The notes under the pieces are model-generated. The model worked only from the letters and a program-made list of their open reading frames with translations, was not told where the DNA came from and searched no databases. Shown here one piece after another: positions 45,179-56,089 of a stretch of DNA of 64,000 nt. How positions within the stretch are numbered: the first letter of the stretch is position 1; each line of letters opens with the position of its first letter. The translations under genes were made by a program, and so were the position numbers. The stretch spans positions 72,232,482-72,296,481 of the forward strand of contig NC_089492.1 in the NCBI RefSeq assembly GCF_036850765.1, given 5' to 3'. Origin of the DNA: Saccopteryx bilineata. Lineage: Eukaryota > Chordata > Mammalia > Chiroptera > Emballonuridae.

Positions 45179-47118
45179 ATGGCTAAAAGAAAGAAAGATG
45201 AAGAGTATCATACTTTTCAGCAGGAATGGACAGAGGAATTCACTTTTGTGGAGAGAGCAGGTTCTTCAGTGTGTCTAATATGCAATGATAAAATTGCGTT
45301 GATGAAACGGTCAAATATAAAGCGGCACTTCGACACATGACATTCTACATTTGGATCGAAATATCCAGTGGGGGGACAGCAGGAAGAAAGCATGTCAAGA
45401 GCTACCGTGCAGAGTGCAAGCTAGTCAGCAACAACTCCATCTTTGGACCCAACAAGGTGACTGGAATTCGGCTAGCTTTGCTGGTGCTTTAGCAATTGTG
45501 AGAAACAGAAAGCCATTCACAGATGGGGAGTATGCCAAAACATTCATGCTTGATGTTGCCAGTGAATCTTTTGATGACTTTTTGGATAAAGACAAAATAA
45601 TCAAATGAATAAAAGACATGCCTCTGTTGGCAAGAACTGTTCATGATCATACCATCATGATGGCAAATCAAATTGAGGCAACACAAGTGAAGGACATAAA
45701 TACAGCACCATTCTTTTCTCTCGCTTTGGATGAGTCAACAGATGTAAGCCATTTATCCCAGTTCAGTGTGATTGCAAGGTATGCTGCTGGTGACACACTA
45801 CATGAAGAAAGTCTTGCTTTTTTGTCTATGAAAGAGACAACAAGAGGGAAGGATTTATTCAAGTCTTTCACTGAATTCGCTAAGGAAAAAAAATCTACCG
45901 ATGGATAAACATTTCGGTGTGTACTGATGGTGCTCCATGAATGGTGGGGAAAAACAGAGGATTCATAGCGCTTCTTCATGAATATGAAAAGAGACCCATC
46001 TTAAGTTTTCACTGCATCTTATTGATACATCAGGAGGCGCTTTGTGCTCAGATGTGTGGCAAGCAGCTTGGTGAGGTGATGTCGCCGGTCATTCGGGTGG
46101 TCAACTTTATTGTTGCCCGAGCTTAAATGATCACCGTTTAAAACACTGCTGGATGAAGTGGGGAATAATTGTCCTGGTCTGCTTCTGCACAGCAATGTGC
46201 ATTGGTTGTCAAGAGGGAAGGTGCTCAGCTGTTTAGCGGCTTGTCTGAGTGAAATCTGGACTTTTCTTGAAATGAAAAACATTGAGCATCCTGAGTTAGC
46301 TAACACTGAGTGGCTCCTGAAGTTCTACTATCTCATAGACATGACTGAATATCTGAACCAGCTCAATGTAAAAATGCAAGGTATTGGAAATACAGTCTTA
46401 TCCCTTCAACAAGCAGTGTTTGCATTTGAAAACAAGCTGGAACTCTTCATCACCGACATTGAAATAGGTTGTTTACTACACTTTGAAAAACTGGGAGAGT
46501 TTGAAGATGCATGCACAGCAGTGACCCTGCTCAACATCTTGATCTCCAGCAGTTAGTGGGCTTCACATCTAATCTCCTGCAGTCATTCAAAGAGTGCTTT
46601 GGAGAATTTTGTGAGCGCACTCGTCTTTTTAAGTTCATCACCCATCCACACGAGTGTGCAGTGGACAGCACCGACCTGAGTTATATCCCTGGTGTCTCTG
46701 TCAAAGATTTTGAGCTACAAGCTGCTGACCTGAAGGCCTCAGACATGTGGGTGAATAAGTTCAAGTCACTGAATGAAGATTTGGAAAGACTTGCACGACA
46801 GCAAGCAGAGTTGGTGAGCAAACACAAGTGGGGAGAAATGAAAAATCTTCAACCTATGGACCATCTGATTGTCAAGACTTGGAATGCACTTCCCATCATA
46901 TACCACACACTGCAGTGTGTGAGTATTGCTGTACTGACAATGTTTGGTTCTATGTATGCATGTGAGCAGTCTTTCTCACATCTAAAGAATGTTAAGACCA
47001 ACCTACGATCACGTTTAACGATGGAAGTCTCAACACCTTCATGAAGCTTAACCTCACCATGTATCAACCAGACTACAAAGCCATCAGCAAAACCATGCAG
47101 CACCAGAAGTCTCATTAA
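45179..47118 (+). pseudogene. hAT transposase, GTF2IRD2/ZBED-like type, decayed
   Basis: It opens MAKRKKDEEYHTFQQEWTEE. A zinc-finger-like C-x2-C followed by H-x4-H is interrupted by an in-frame TGA at 45338-45340 (codon 54). Further on are LALDESTD (first catalytic Asp region), VCTDGAP (second Asp region), an FHC-x-H-like motif near 46005, and SMYACEQSFSHLKNVKTNLR in the C-terminal hAT dimerisation part. Several frameshifts divide it into frames at 45351, 45618, 46158 and 46511. Expected length is about 640 residues. It normally cuts and pastes the element; this copy cannot make a full protein. Confidence 0.88.
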
Positions 47119-47335
47119 TGGTAAGAAGTACTTTATTCATCATTGGTTAGCAACAGCATAACAACGTTATTAAAAAGAATTCAGAGACTTATTGTACTTT
47201 AAAGTGTTGGTCTTACATAAAATGCACGCATTTACTTGTATTTAGTGGTAAACATATTGTATGGCTCTCACAGAATTACATTTTAAAATATGTGGCGTCT
47301 ATGGCTCTCTCAGCGAAAATGGTTCCCGACCCCTG

Positions 47336-47760
47336 CTCTATGGGAACTCAAAGCGGTTTGCTGGGACCCCAGTGGCCACTGATGGTAATGGGGGGCAAAT
47401 TGTTCCAGTGAAGCCAATAACTATTTCATTGGGAATAGAAAGACTGCCTCCCAAGGCATATAAAATGTGTATGTATCTCCTATTTCTGAATATACTTTGG
47501 GGATAGATGTCTTGCAAGGACTGTGGTTAGAAACTACAGCCAGGGAGTTCTGGCTATGGATCAGGGTTGTGAAGGCAGTGTTGCAGGGACATGCATCACA
47601 TTTCCTTTTGCAATTACCTATTCCTCGGCGTGTGATTAACGCCAAGCAGTACTACCTACCAGGTGGTTATAAAGAAATCGCAGGGACAATCCTCGAACTA
47701 GAAAAGGTAGGGATCATCCAGCCAGCGCACAGTTCTTATAGCTCCCCGATATGACCTGTG
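47336..47760 (+). pseudogene. Retroviral protease C-terminal part and start of reverse transcriptase
   Basis: After the hAT the frame resumes in the protease flap region and reaches EYTLGIDVLQGLWLETT, typical of a protease end. A linker and the first reverse transcriptase residues follow (LPGGYKEIAGTILELEKVGI). A TGA (47752-47754) ends this frame at a place where Trp would fit. Confidence 0.8.
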
Positions 47761-48500
47761 TGCAAACCAGACAGAACGTAGAGAATGACAGTAGATTGTA
47801 GAGAACTTAATAAAGTTGTTCCCCCCTTGCACACTGCTGTTCCCTCAATAGCTAACATGATGGATCTACTAAGCCATGAGTTGGGGACATACCACTTGTG
47901 GCAGACTTGGCAAATGCCTTTTTCTCTATTGATACAGCTGCAGAGAGTCAAGACCAATTTGCCTTCAGTTGGGAAGGCAGACAATGGACCTTTACAGTAT
48001 TACCCCAGGGCTATTTGCATAGCCCTACATTGTGTCGTGGGCTGGTGGCTGCTGACCTGGCTAAACCGAAGCAGCCAGAGGCAGTTCACATGTACCATTG
48101 TATTGATGATATTATGCTAATTATGACTTTCTTCCAGAATTGGAACAAGCAGTCCCTATCATGTTATCACATTTGAAAGCTTGTGGCTGGGCAGTTAATG
48201 AGAACAAATTACAAGGACCTGGGTTATCTGTTAAGTTCTTGGGAGTTGTCTGGTCGGGTAAGACAGGTTATCGGTGGTGCAGTTATAGATAAGATTCAAG
48301 CATACCCCAACCCACTACGGTAAAACAGTTATAGGAATTTTTAGGGGTTTTTTTTTGGGGGGGGGTATTGGCAAGCATTTATACCCCATTTGGCTCAATT
48401 ACTACGCCCCTTGTACAACCTTATTCGGAAGGGGGTTTGTTAGGATTGGACTGAACAGGCACAAGGTTCATTTGCAGCAGCTAAGAGAGCTGTCAAGGTA
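47761..48500 (+). pseudogene. Retroviral reverse transcriptase remnant
   Basis: An in-frame TAG at 47779-47781 is followed by MTVDCRELNKVVPPLHTAVP. A one-base shift near 47894 moves to the frame with DLANAFFSID (first catalytic Asp), then TFTVLPQGYLHSP (dNTP-binding loop) and HCIDDIML (the paired catalytic Asp, with Cys where an aromatic residue is usual). The thumb region degrades after 48176. The enzyme would copy viral RNA into DNA; it is dead here. Confidence 0.88.
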
Positions 48501-49402
48501 GCACAGGCCTTGAGTATATTTGATCCTGCCAGGCCCTGTGAGCTGTATGTCCATATAACCTCAGAGGGGTTTGAATGGGGCTTGTGGCAATTGACAGAGT
48601 GCTTCCAGCAACCTATTGGGTTTTGGTCCCAATTATGGAAAGGTGCTGAAGTCCGTTACTCATTAGTGGAGAAACAGTTGGCAGCTGTGTATGCTGCCCT
48701 CCTGGCAACTGAGAGTATTACAACCACAACACCAGTTCCAGTCAAGACAACATACCCTATTGCAGAATGGGTGAGAGATTGGGCAACCAAACTACATAGT
48801 GGTATGGCCCAAACCTCCACCCTGGCCAAATGGGGTGCCTACCTGCAACAACGCTGTGCTCTTAGCACCAACCCATTGAGGGCAGAACTGCAGGAAGTCT
48901 TAGGTCCAGTCACCTATGCGACCTTAGAGTCAGGTGCAGCTGAGGCCCAGGAGGCAGAACCTAAAGTCAGTCCCTAACAGGAGGGGTGACACCCATCCCC
49001 GAAGATGCCTATTATACTAATGGTTCCAGCAGGGGCCAACCTGCCAAGTGGATGGCCATAGCCTTTCATCCAGCCACTGAAACTCTTTGGATGGACACAG
49101 GTACAGGCCAGAGCAGCCAATGGGCAGAATTAAGAGCTGTTTGGCTAGTTGCTCATAATGAACCTTCACCTCTGGTGTTCTGCACTGACAGCTGGGCTGT
49201 CTATCGTAGACTGATCCTTTGGATTGCTACTTGGCACACTAACCAGTGGATGGTAATGCACCACCCACTACAAGGTCAGGCCATGTGGCAGGACTTATGG
49301 GAAATAGGACATCAGAAGCAGGTGACAATATATCATGTCATGGGGCATGTCCCTCTAGCCCATCCTGGAAATGATGAGGCAGATACGTTGGCAAGGGTGT
49401 GA
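48501..49402 (+). pseudogene. Retroviral connection and RNase H remnant
   Basis: Two long frames, 48510-48977 and 48986-49402. The first is the connection domain (QQPIGFWSQLWKGAEVRYSL). The second is RNase H: YYTNGSS, where the first catalytic Asp is replaced by Asn (codon 49019-49021), then QWAELRAVW (Glu kept), FCTDSWAVY (Asp kept) and the His and Asp of AHPGNDEADTLARV. A TAA at 48975-48977 lies between them. Confidence 0.88.
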
Positions 49403-50503
49403 TAGTTGGAGAATGCACATGCAGGTGATGTGGCGCAGTGGCTCTACTGGTGCCTCCTCCATGCGGGACAGAAAACTATGTGGGCTATGGTTAAGGCGTG
49501 GAACTTGCCTATGTCCTATGCAGAAGTACTTGCAGCCTGTGAGCAATGTGCAGTATGTTCCAAGGAGCACCCTTGGAGACCACTGGTGTCACCTGGACAG
49601 ATCCAGAGGGGACATGTTCCACAGACACGATGGCAGATAAACATCATTGGACCCTTACCAAAGTCATAAGGGTACCAGTATGCAGTCACCTGTGTAGATA
49701 CTGCCACCAATTTGCTTGCTGCTTACCCCGCTCATAACCCTGACCAGCCCTGACCAGAGGGCAGCCATATAGGCTCTGAACCGCCTGAGTGCTGCATATG
49801 ATTGGCCCCTGGTCCTTGAAATTGACAATGGTACCCATTTCACTCGTTCAATGGTGAGGCAATGGGCTCAAGAGCTGGGGGTGGACTGGAATTACCATGT
49901 TCCCTACCACCCCCAGGCTTCTGGTATTACTGAGCGATATAATGGACTCTTAAAGCAGGGACTGTGACAGGAGGGGGGCATCAGCTCCCATACTGGATGG
50001 ACATTCTGCTTATGGACAGTACTCCAGATTTTGAATGGGAGACCTCAACGAGGGAGCCTACCTCCATTGGAAGCCCTGCTGCACTGGGCAGCTGCCCCCA
50101 TTCAGTTGCCAATATGCACCAAGGACATTTTATCAAGCCAGGTTTTGGACAGCAGAGCAGCGTGCTCTTGCCTGCCCCAACAGCCCTCCTTAAAGGCCAA
50201 CGGCTTCAATGGACTTGGCCCTGGACCATACAGGCCCCCCATCTGAGATGGCTGGCCTTGTTGACACCATGGGGAAAGGGGCTAGAAGTGGACCTCCAGT
50301 TAACTCCTTGGGCAACCAGCACCTGGCCACCTAAGGTAGAAGTGTATTATCCCTTGAGTGCTCAGGGAGACAGCATTATAAAGGGCACCTTTGTAATTTC
50401 TTTAAGGCCAATAATGAGTTCTCCTATTTTACTACATATAGAACCAGCAGATCCTGGTGTATTGGCCAATAAATTTTGGTATGCCAGCTCAGGGCGCTTA
50501 TAG
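49403..50503 (+). pseudogene. Retroviral integrase remnant
   Basis: The zinc-binding part ends LAACEQCAVC. The core begins WQINIIGPLP, where Asn (49640-49642) occupies the position of the first catalytic Asp. The second Asp is kept in EIDNGTHFT (about 49818) and the Glu in ASGITERYNGLLK (about 49920). Stops and shifts lie between 49667 and 49800 and at 49966. The C-terminal part is followed to 50503 in another frame, ending in VLANKFWYASSGRL. Confidence 0.85.
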
Positions 50504-50743
50504 TACTAGCTACTGTGCTGTCTGCAGACAAAACTCTGGCCTGTATTCTGCCAAAGGGAAAGATTTGCCTCTCTTTGTGCCGCTGACAGCTCTCTCATTT
50601 TGCCGATAGCTTATGATTTGGTAATTCTACTGCTGTAGTTTGTACTGTTTCTCTTTATGCAATGACCTCACTCCTCGCACATTGACCATCATGGAAGATA
50701 ACCTGTGGCATAGATTGTAAAGCAAGAAAAAGGGTAAAATACT
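50504..50743 (+). other. Sequence between integrase and 3' LTR, no env
   Basis: About 240 bases without an envelope frame. A purine-rich AAGCAAGAAAAAGGG at 50720-50735, repeated at 51147 as part of the SINE target duplication, is placed like a polypurine tract just before the LTR. Confidence 0.6.
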
Positions 50744-51143
50744 GCCCTGGCTGGTTGGCTCAGCGGTAGAGCGTCGGCCTAGCGTGCGGAGGACCCGGGT
50801 TCGATTCCCAGCCAGGGCACACAGGAGAAGCGCCCATTTGCTTCTCCACCCCTCCGCCGCGCTTTCCTCTCTATCTCTCTCTTCCTCTCCTGCAGCCAAG
50901 GCTCCACTGGAGCAAAGATGGCCCAGGCGCTGGGGATGGCTCTGTGGCCTCTGCCTCAGGCACTAGAGTGGCTCTGGTCGCAACATGGCGACGCCCAGGA
51001 TGGGCAGAGCATCGCCCCCTGGTGGGCAGAGCGTCGCCCCTGGTGGGCGTGCCGGGTGGATCCCGGTCGGGCGCATGCGGGAGTCTGTCTGACTGTCTCT
51101 CCCTGTTTCCAGCTTCAGAAAAATGAAAAGGAAAAAAAAAAAA
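50744..51143 (+). mobile_element. SINE, long type, sense, well preserved
   Basis: An intact head (GGCTCAGCGGTAGAGCGTCG, GGGTTCGATTCCCAGCCAGG) and body ending CCAGCTTCAGAAAAATG. The target duplication AAGAAAAAGGGTAAAATA is perfect over 18 bases at 50724-50741 and 51144-51161. Confidence 0.95.
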
Positions 51144-51159
51144 AAGAAAAAGGGTAAAA

Positions 51160-51563
51160 TATTGGTCAAATAAATTTGTAAATATGATGTATATGTTTGC
51201 TCACTTATAGTTTGCATTGGGGGCTGGGCAATGTCAGATATAGTGGAGTCTGTGAGTTGCAGGTTGCCTTCCTGATTGGGAGGGGCCATCGTCTTGCTAA
51301 CGTTTATTGGAAGAGAGATTCTGCCTCCACCATTGAGAGGGGCAGGAAGATTTCTTCTCTCTGTCCTCCCTGATCCCTTGCCCTCCAAGGGAAAAACAGG
51401 TTTTCTGCTTTTCCCTAAGCTTTTCTTGAGGCTTGCCTCTCTTGTTGAGACATTAAGAAACAGAATGGCCCACCATCCTCGGACTCTGCCGTTTCTTTAC
51501 CATCTGCCCGAATTTAATGAAATGTGAATGACCATGATGGTGGCGACGGCCCCTGGCCTTACA
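51160..51563 (+). repeat. 3' LTR of the retrovirus
   Basis: It aligns with 42190-42499 at high identity over about 290 bases, with an additional 105-base segment before the final CGGCCCCTGGCCTTACACA. Confidence 0.85.
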
Positions 51564-51564
51564 C

Positions 51565-51850
51565 ATTGTCATAAAGGTATTTGCATGTGTTGCTTTAGGA
51601 AACACTATCACACAGTTTTCCAAAGAGATTTACCAGTTTGTATACTTGCTGGCAGATCCTCCCCCAGCATTTCTGCGAGAGTGTAGTGCAACACTGTGTA
51701 TGTGTTTCATTTCATCTTTTTTTTTTTTTAAGACTGTAATTTGCTTAGAGGAGTTTTAGGTTCACAGCAAATAAGAGGAAGTACAAAGATTTTCCATATA
51801 CCCCCTTGCTCCTACACATGAATAAACTCCTCATTATCAACATCTTCCAC
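51565..51850 (-). mobile_element. Old L1 pieces, antisense
   Basis: 51565-51715 continues the L1 split by the retrovirus. After a T run, 51730-51850 begins a second antisense L1 (TTTTAGGTTCACAGCAAATA, CATTATCAACATCTTCCAC) whose continuation lies at 55371. Confidence 0.75.
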
Positions 51851-52034
51851 TAGAATCAGAGGCAGATTTAACAGTGGGCACACTTGGTGCACGCCCTGGG
51901 CCCCAACTTCTGAAGGGCCCGCAGAAGCCCAACTTTACACTTTTTTCTAATGACACCAAGCTTTGTTTCATATATGCAATATTAACATTAATAGTACATA
52001 ATATTTTTTATTTATTTAAAAATATGGTTAATAT

Positions 52035-52195
52035 GGCCTGACCAGGTGGTGGCGCAGTGGATAGAGCATCAGACTGGGATGCAGAAGACCCAGGTTCGAG
52101 ACCCTGAGGTTGCCAGTTTGAGCGCGGGCTCATCTGGCTTGAGCAAAAAGCTCGCCAGCTTGGATCCAAGGTCGCTGGCTCGAACAAGGGGCCAA
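52035..52195 (+). mobile_element. SINE, GCCTGACCAGGTGGTGG type, left part
   Basis: Head GGCCTGACCAGGTGGTGGCG and box GGTTCGAGACCC. It is broken at CAAGGGGCCAA by the autonomous hAT and resumes at 55053. The SINE target duplication AATATGGTTAATAT lies before 52035 and after 55254. Confidence 0.93.
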
Positions 52196-55052
52196 CCCTT
52201 GTTCCCAACCTTTTTTGTGCCATGCCCCACCTTAACCTTTCTAAAATTTTTATGTCCCCCCCCCCATGTAACATACATAATTTTTAACATTAAAAAATTG
52301 ACTTGTTCACTTAATAAACATAAATGATAGGTTCTAGGAAGAAATCACTATGAAATTGTTAACAAAACACAGTAAGTAAAATTTCAAAACATATAATGAA
52401 AAACAGAAATTTAAATTCCAAATAATTTTAATACAGATTTTTTCATATTAATTTATTATTTTAATTTAGTGTGATCCTTGCACTTGATGCTTGCTGCACA
52501 GAGATTTTATATTAGATTCCAATTTGGTTAGCTTTAGTCTCAAGTCTCCACGTTGTGTTATATCCAGCCGATTTCTTTTTTTTACCAGTAAATCATTTAC
52601 AGCACTAAATCCACATTCAGCAAAAAATGAAGATGGAAACGGTAGCAATAGTTTTCTTGCACATTTGGTTGAATTTGGGTATTTGATTTCTGTTTCCTCA
52701 CAAAGCCATGCCATCGCTCCTTTGATATTAAATAAAGCTTTAACTGACTCATCATTTTGCAATTCTGCGAGTTCTTCTTGATACTGCATATTTGATGTAT
52801 CAGACAAATCCACTAACATTGGCTGCATCATCCATGTTGGGAAATCAATTTGTTTAAAATCAGAAAATCTTTCTTTTAAATCAGCCGATAGAATATTCAA
52901 ATGATTGACAATAACAAGTAAAGCGATATCAGTTACTTCACATTTTTGGAGCCAATGAAACTGTTTAAAGTTTTTGTTGTTAATATGTTTCTGACATAAC
53001 TCAATATTGGTAATGAAACCAAATATCTTTGCTTTTGCATTGACAAGAGTTTTATTTGTTCCTTGAAGTTGCTTATTTAATATATTTAGTTTTTCAAAGA
53101 TATCAGCTAAATAACTTACAAATGCTTTACCATCTATTGTTAACAGATACTTCATTTCAGGTTTGTCACTTAAAAAATCACTAAGAGTATCAAACAGTTC
53201 CATAAATCTTTTCAAACAGTTTCTTTTAGATAGCCATCTGACTTCAGTATGAAGTAAAAGTCTCACATGGTCTTCATTTTGTTCTTCACAAAATAGCTTG
53301 AAAAGACGCTCACATTTGGCACTAGCTTTAATAGCATTAACACACTTTATTACTGTATGTAATACTTCATTCAGAACAGGCGAGATGTTTTTAGCTACCA
53401 AGTTTTCTCTATGAATAACACAATGCACAAGAATCATTTCTGGATTCGCATCTTTCATCAATTTTAAGCAGCTATTTTTCTTGCCCATCATATTGGGAGC
53501 ACCATCTGCAGCACAAGATGTTATATTTTTCATTGGTATATCATCGACATCTAAGTAGTTTTTCAGCTTATTATATATATCTTTGGAGGTACTGGTGCTT
53601 TCTAATCTTTTACAGAACATTTCTTCAGCAAAATGTCCTTTATCAATATATCTTACGTAAGTTATCAATACTGCCTCACTGTCTCTCAAAGTTGATTCAT
53701 CCATTTGCAAGGAGAATTTTCTTGTTTTCAGCTTTTCAATAAGTTGTTTTTCAATATCCTCACTCATTTTGTCTATTCTTCTGCTAACTGTATTGTCACT
53801 GAGTGGCATAGCTTTTACATCTTCGTCAACTTTTTTAAGAACCGTTTTAAGAAATGCTGATATTGACGGTTTTATTAAATTCTCTCCTATAGTGTGATTT
53901 TCTCCAGTTTTAGTGATGAATAAAGAAATTTGATAACTAGCCTCAAGAACACGATTATTAGTTGAAGTATGAGCAGTAAATAGAGACTTTAATGTTGTTC
54001 TTTTTTCAAAATTTTTCTTTAAAGTTTTAAAGTAACTCAAATCTGAATTAATATGACACTATGTTTCGCCCTCAAATGTGCCTCAAGACGACCTTGTTTC
54101 ATTGATTCATTGGTCAAGCATTGCTGGCATAAAAGACAAAAAGGAATCCGCTCATCGTGAACAGCGGGTATGAACCCAAATTTTAAATATTCCTCCGAAT
54201 ATTGACGAGTTTTTTTCTTGCTTGCACCACTCATTTTACTACGGGCTATAAGAATAAAAATAAGATCAATTAAAAACTAATATTAAAATATGTGTTAAAA
54301 TATATTCAATGTGACATAGAGTAAATGTATACTAAAAATTCATATTTATTTAAATGTATGTAACACATTTACTACACTACCACCGCAAATCAAAAGGTAT
54401 CTATATTTTTTCCACTTGACAAAATTTTCTGGAAAGTTATGCTTCTAAAATTAAAATTGTCATGCATGCACTATTATAGCCCCAATAATATTTATAAAAT
54501 ATTAGTGGTTTCTAGCCCCGATGCAAGAAGTACTTAATAAAGAGTTTAATATTGATAAAAATAAAATCAAATACCAATTATATCTATACAATATATATAT
54601 GTATATTTATTAAATCAACGAGCTTTTACAACAGTTTTGACTGACACTTATTTCAAATTAACACCAACTGAATGATGTGAAACACAACAGAAGTTGCGAT
54701 GGGCCAATTAGGTGAGAATAACTGCATTGTTTAGCGAGTTTTTAAAATGTCCGGTGTTCCCCGCGGCAGACTGCACGCATCCCCCGCGGTGAACCCAGGA
54801 CGAAGTTTACTTGATGACGCCAATCACCCAGTTGATATTTTGGTCTCATCAAATGAAATTATACTTAATAATTATTTACCGCAATTATTTAAGAATTGCA
54901 TTTTTTGTTAAATTTGGCACCGATATCTAGCATTGCATTTAAATGGCCCGGGGCAAAAGAGTTAAAGTCGTGTCAAGTCCATTTTCAAATTGCCTCCCTT
55001 AACTATCGAATTGCCCCCCTGTGGGGCGTGGGCCCCACGTTGGGAAACACCA
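52196..55052 (-). mobile_element. Autonomous hAT DNA transposon, nearly intact gene
   Basis: The ends TTGTTCCCAACCTTTTTTGT (from 52199) and GGCCCCACGTTGGGAAACAC (ending 55050) are inverted. Subterminal words ATGCCCCAC and GTGGGGCGTGGG also mirror each other. It lies inside a SINE whose two halves join correctly without it. The octamer duplication is not clean, and the outermost 5 bases are mutated on both sides. It carries one transposase gene on the minus strand. Confidence 0.88.
52466..54234 (-). pseudogene. hAT transposase, single frameshift
   Basis: The first frame (54234-54037, 65 residues) starts MSGASKKKTRQYSEEYLKFG and holds a BED-type finger: FCLLCQQCL, then AHLRAKH. It ends at a TGA where the second frame takes over (SDLSYFKTLKKNFEKRTTLK), so one small indel near 54045 is the only break. 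The second frame is open for about 524 residues to 52466. It has QMDEST (catalytic Asp at residue 114), SCAADGAPNM (Asp at 179), HCVIHRENL (207-214) and the C-terminal hAT dimer segment PFPSSFFAECGFSAVNDLLV. Total expected length is about 590 residues, in the range of Buster/SPIN-like transposases. The lack of other stops indicates a recent arrival. Confidence 0.93.
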
Positions 55053-55254
55053 GGTTATTCAGTCTGCTGAAGGCCCACGGTCATGGCACATATGAGAAAG
55101 CAATCAGTGAACAACTAAGGTGTCGCAATGCGCAACGAAAAACTAATGATTGATGCTTCTCATCTCTCCATTCCTGTCTGTCTGTCCCTGTCTATCACTC
55201 ACTCTGACTCTCTCTGTCTCTGTAAAAAATAAAATAAAATAAAATAAATTTTAA
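55053..55254 (+). mobile_element. SINE, right part
   Basis: Completes the SINE begun at 52035: CAGTCTGCTGAAGGCCCACG, AACTAAGGTGTCGCAATGCG, a CT-rich part and an AAAAT-type tail. Confidence 0.93.
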
Positions 55255-55370
55255 AAAATATGGTTAATATGTATTTTTATTTTTCCTGTTTCTCTCTTTT
55301 TTTTAAGGAAACCTATATTTTCTTCTGTGCCTGAGGCCTCAACCAACCTTAATTCGCCCCTGACCAGATT

Positions 55371-55741
55371 TTTACATTTATCCCTAACTGGAGGCCTGTA
55401 TTAACATGTCATGATCACTCAAAGGCCACAATTTACATTAAGGTTCACTCTTAGTGTTTTGCATGCTGCGGGTTTAGAGAAGTGTATAATGGCATGTATC
55501 CATTGTTGCCTCTGTTCTCTGCCTGTTTTTCCCTACCCCATCTCCTGGTAACCAGTGATTTTACTGTCTCCACAGTTTGCCTAGGCTAGAATGTCATCTT
55601 ATTGAAAACATACAGTATGTAGCCTATTCAGATTGCCTTCTTTTACTTAGTAATATGCATTTAAGTTTTCTCCATGTTTTCATGGTTTGATTGGTCATTT
55701 CTTGTTAGCACTGAAATTCTATTGTTTGGAAGTATCACAGA
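55371..55741 (-). mobile_element. Old L1, antisense, continued
   Basis: TTAAGGTTCACTCTTAGTGT, AACCAGTGATTTTACTGTCTCC and TACAGTATGTAGCCTATTC follow reversed L1 order. It breaks at GTATCACAGA and continues at 58361 (TTATCAGCCTATTCACCTAC). Confidence 0.85.
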
Positions 55742-56089
55742 TTACACTGGGGAAAAATTTTTTGTTGTATCCACAAATACACTTGTTCTTACCTAATGTG
55801 AGTGTGCTGATCTCAAATCTGACATTAGTTTTTCTCTGTAAGCTACAGTTTTTTTGCAATTCAAGATTTTAGGTTTTTATCTTATTGTAAAATTTTCAAC
55901 ATTTAGTTTAACATAATGGAGTAGAATGTCTTCTTGAGCATCATCTTTTTGAAAGTATAATAACTTATATAATGCAGTAAAATACACTAATACACTAAAA
56001 GATATGATTGCATCCGAATTTGTCTACAATTTCAAAATAGTACATATTAAAACACTTATTTTAATCATAAAATTTGCACAAAATTTACT

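Larger units (their letters stand above)
44520..47335 (+). mobile_element. hAT DNA transposon, 2.8 kb, inside retroviral protease
   Basis: The ends are inverted repeats (CAGGGGTTGGGAACCTATGG and its counterpart ending AATGGTTCCCGACCCCTG). The flanking octamer CTCTATGG is perfect at 44512-44519 and 47336-47343. It carries a decayed transposase gene. The left 100 bases are separated from the rest by an L1 3' fragment. The short element at 30337 is its deletion derivative. Confidence 0.95.
42190..51563 (+). mobile_element. Endogenous retrovirus, env-less, with nested insertions
   Basis: Two related terminal repeats (about 42190-42499 and 51160-51563) enclose gag-like, protease, reverse transcriptase, RNase H and integrase remnants in standard order. 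Three later insertions lie inside: a SINE (43895-44275), a 2.8-kb hAT with an L1 fragment in it (44520-47335), and a SINE just before the 3' repeat (50744-51143). Only about 230 bases separate the integrase end from the 3' SINE, and they hold no envelope frame. All coding parts have stops or frameshifts, so it is an inactive fossil. Its class (gamma-like or other) cannot be settled by eye. Confidence 0.88.
51857..55362. mobile_element. Short hAT-like element enlarged by nested insertions
   Basis: The left end reads CAGAGGCAGATTTAACAGTG with CGCCCTGGGCCCC inside. The right end reads CCTTAATTCGCCCCTG, so the termini are roughly inverted. The octamers ACTAGAAT (51849-51856) and ACCAGATT (55363-55370) match at six of eight bases, and both flanks are contiguous L1. 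Its own sequence is only about 290 bases (51857-52034 and 55255-55362); the rest is a later SINE and autonomous hAT. Confidence 0.65.
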
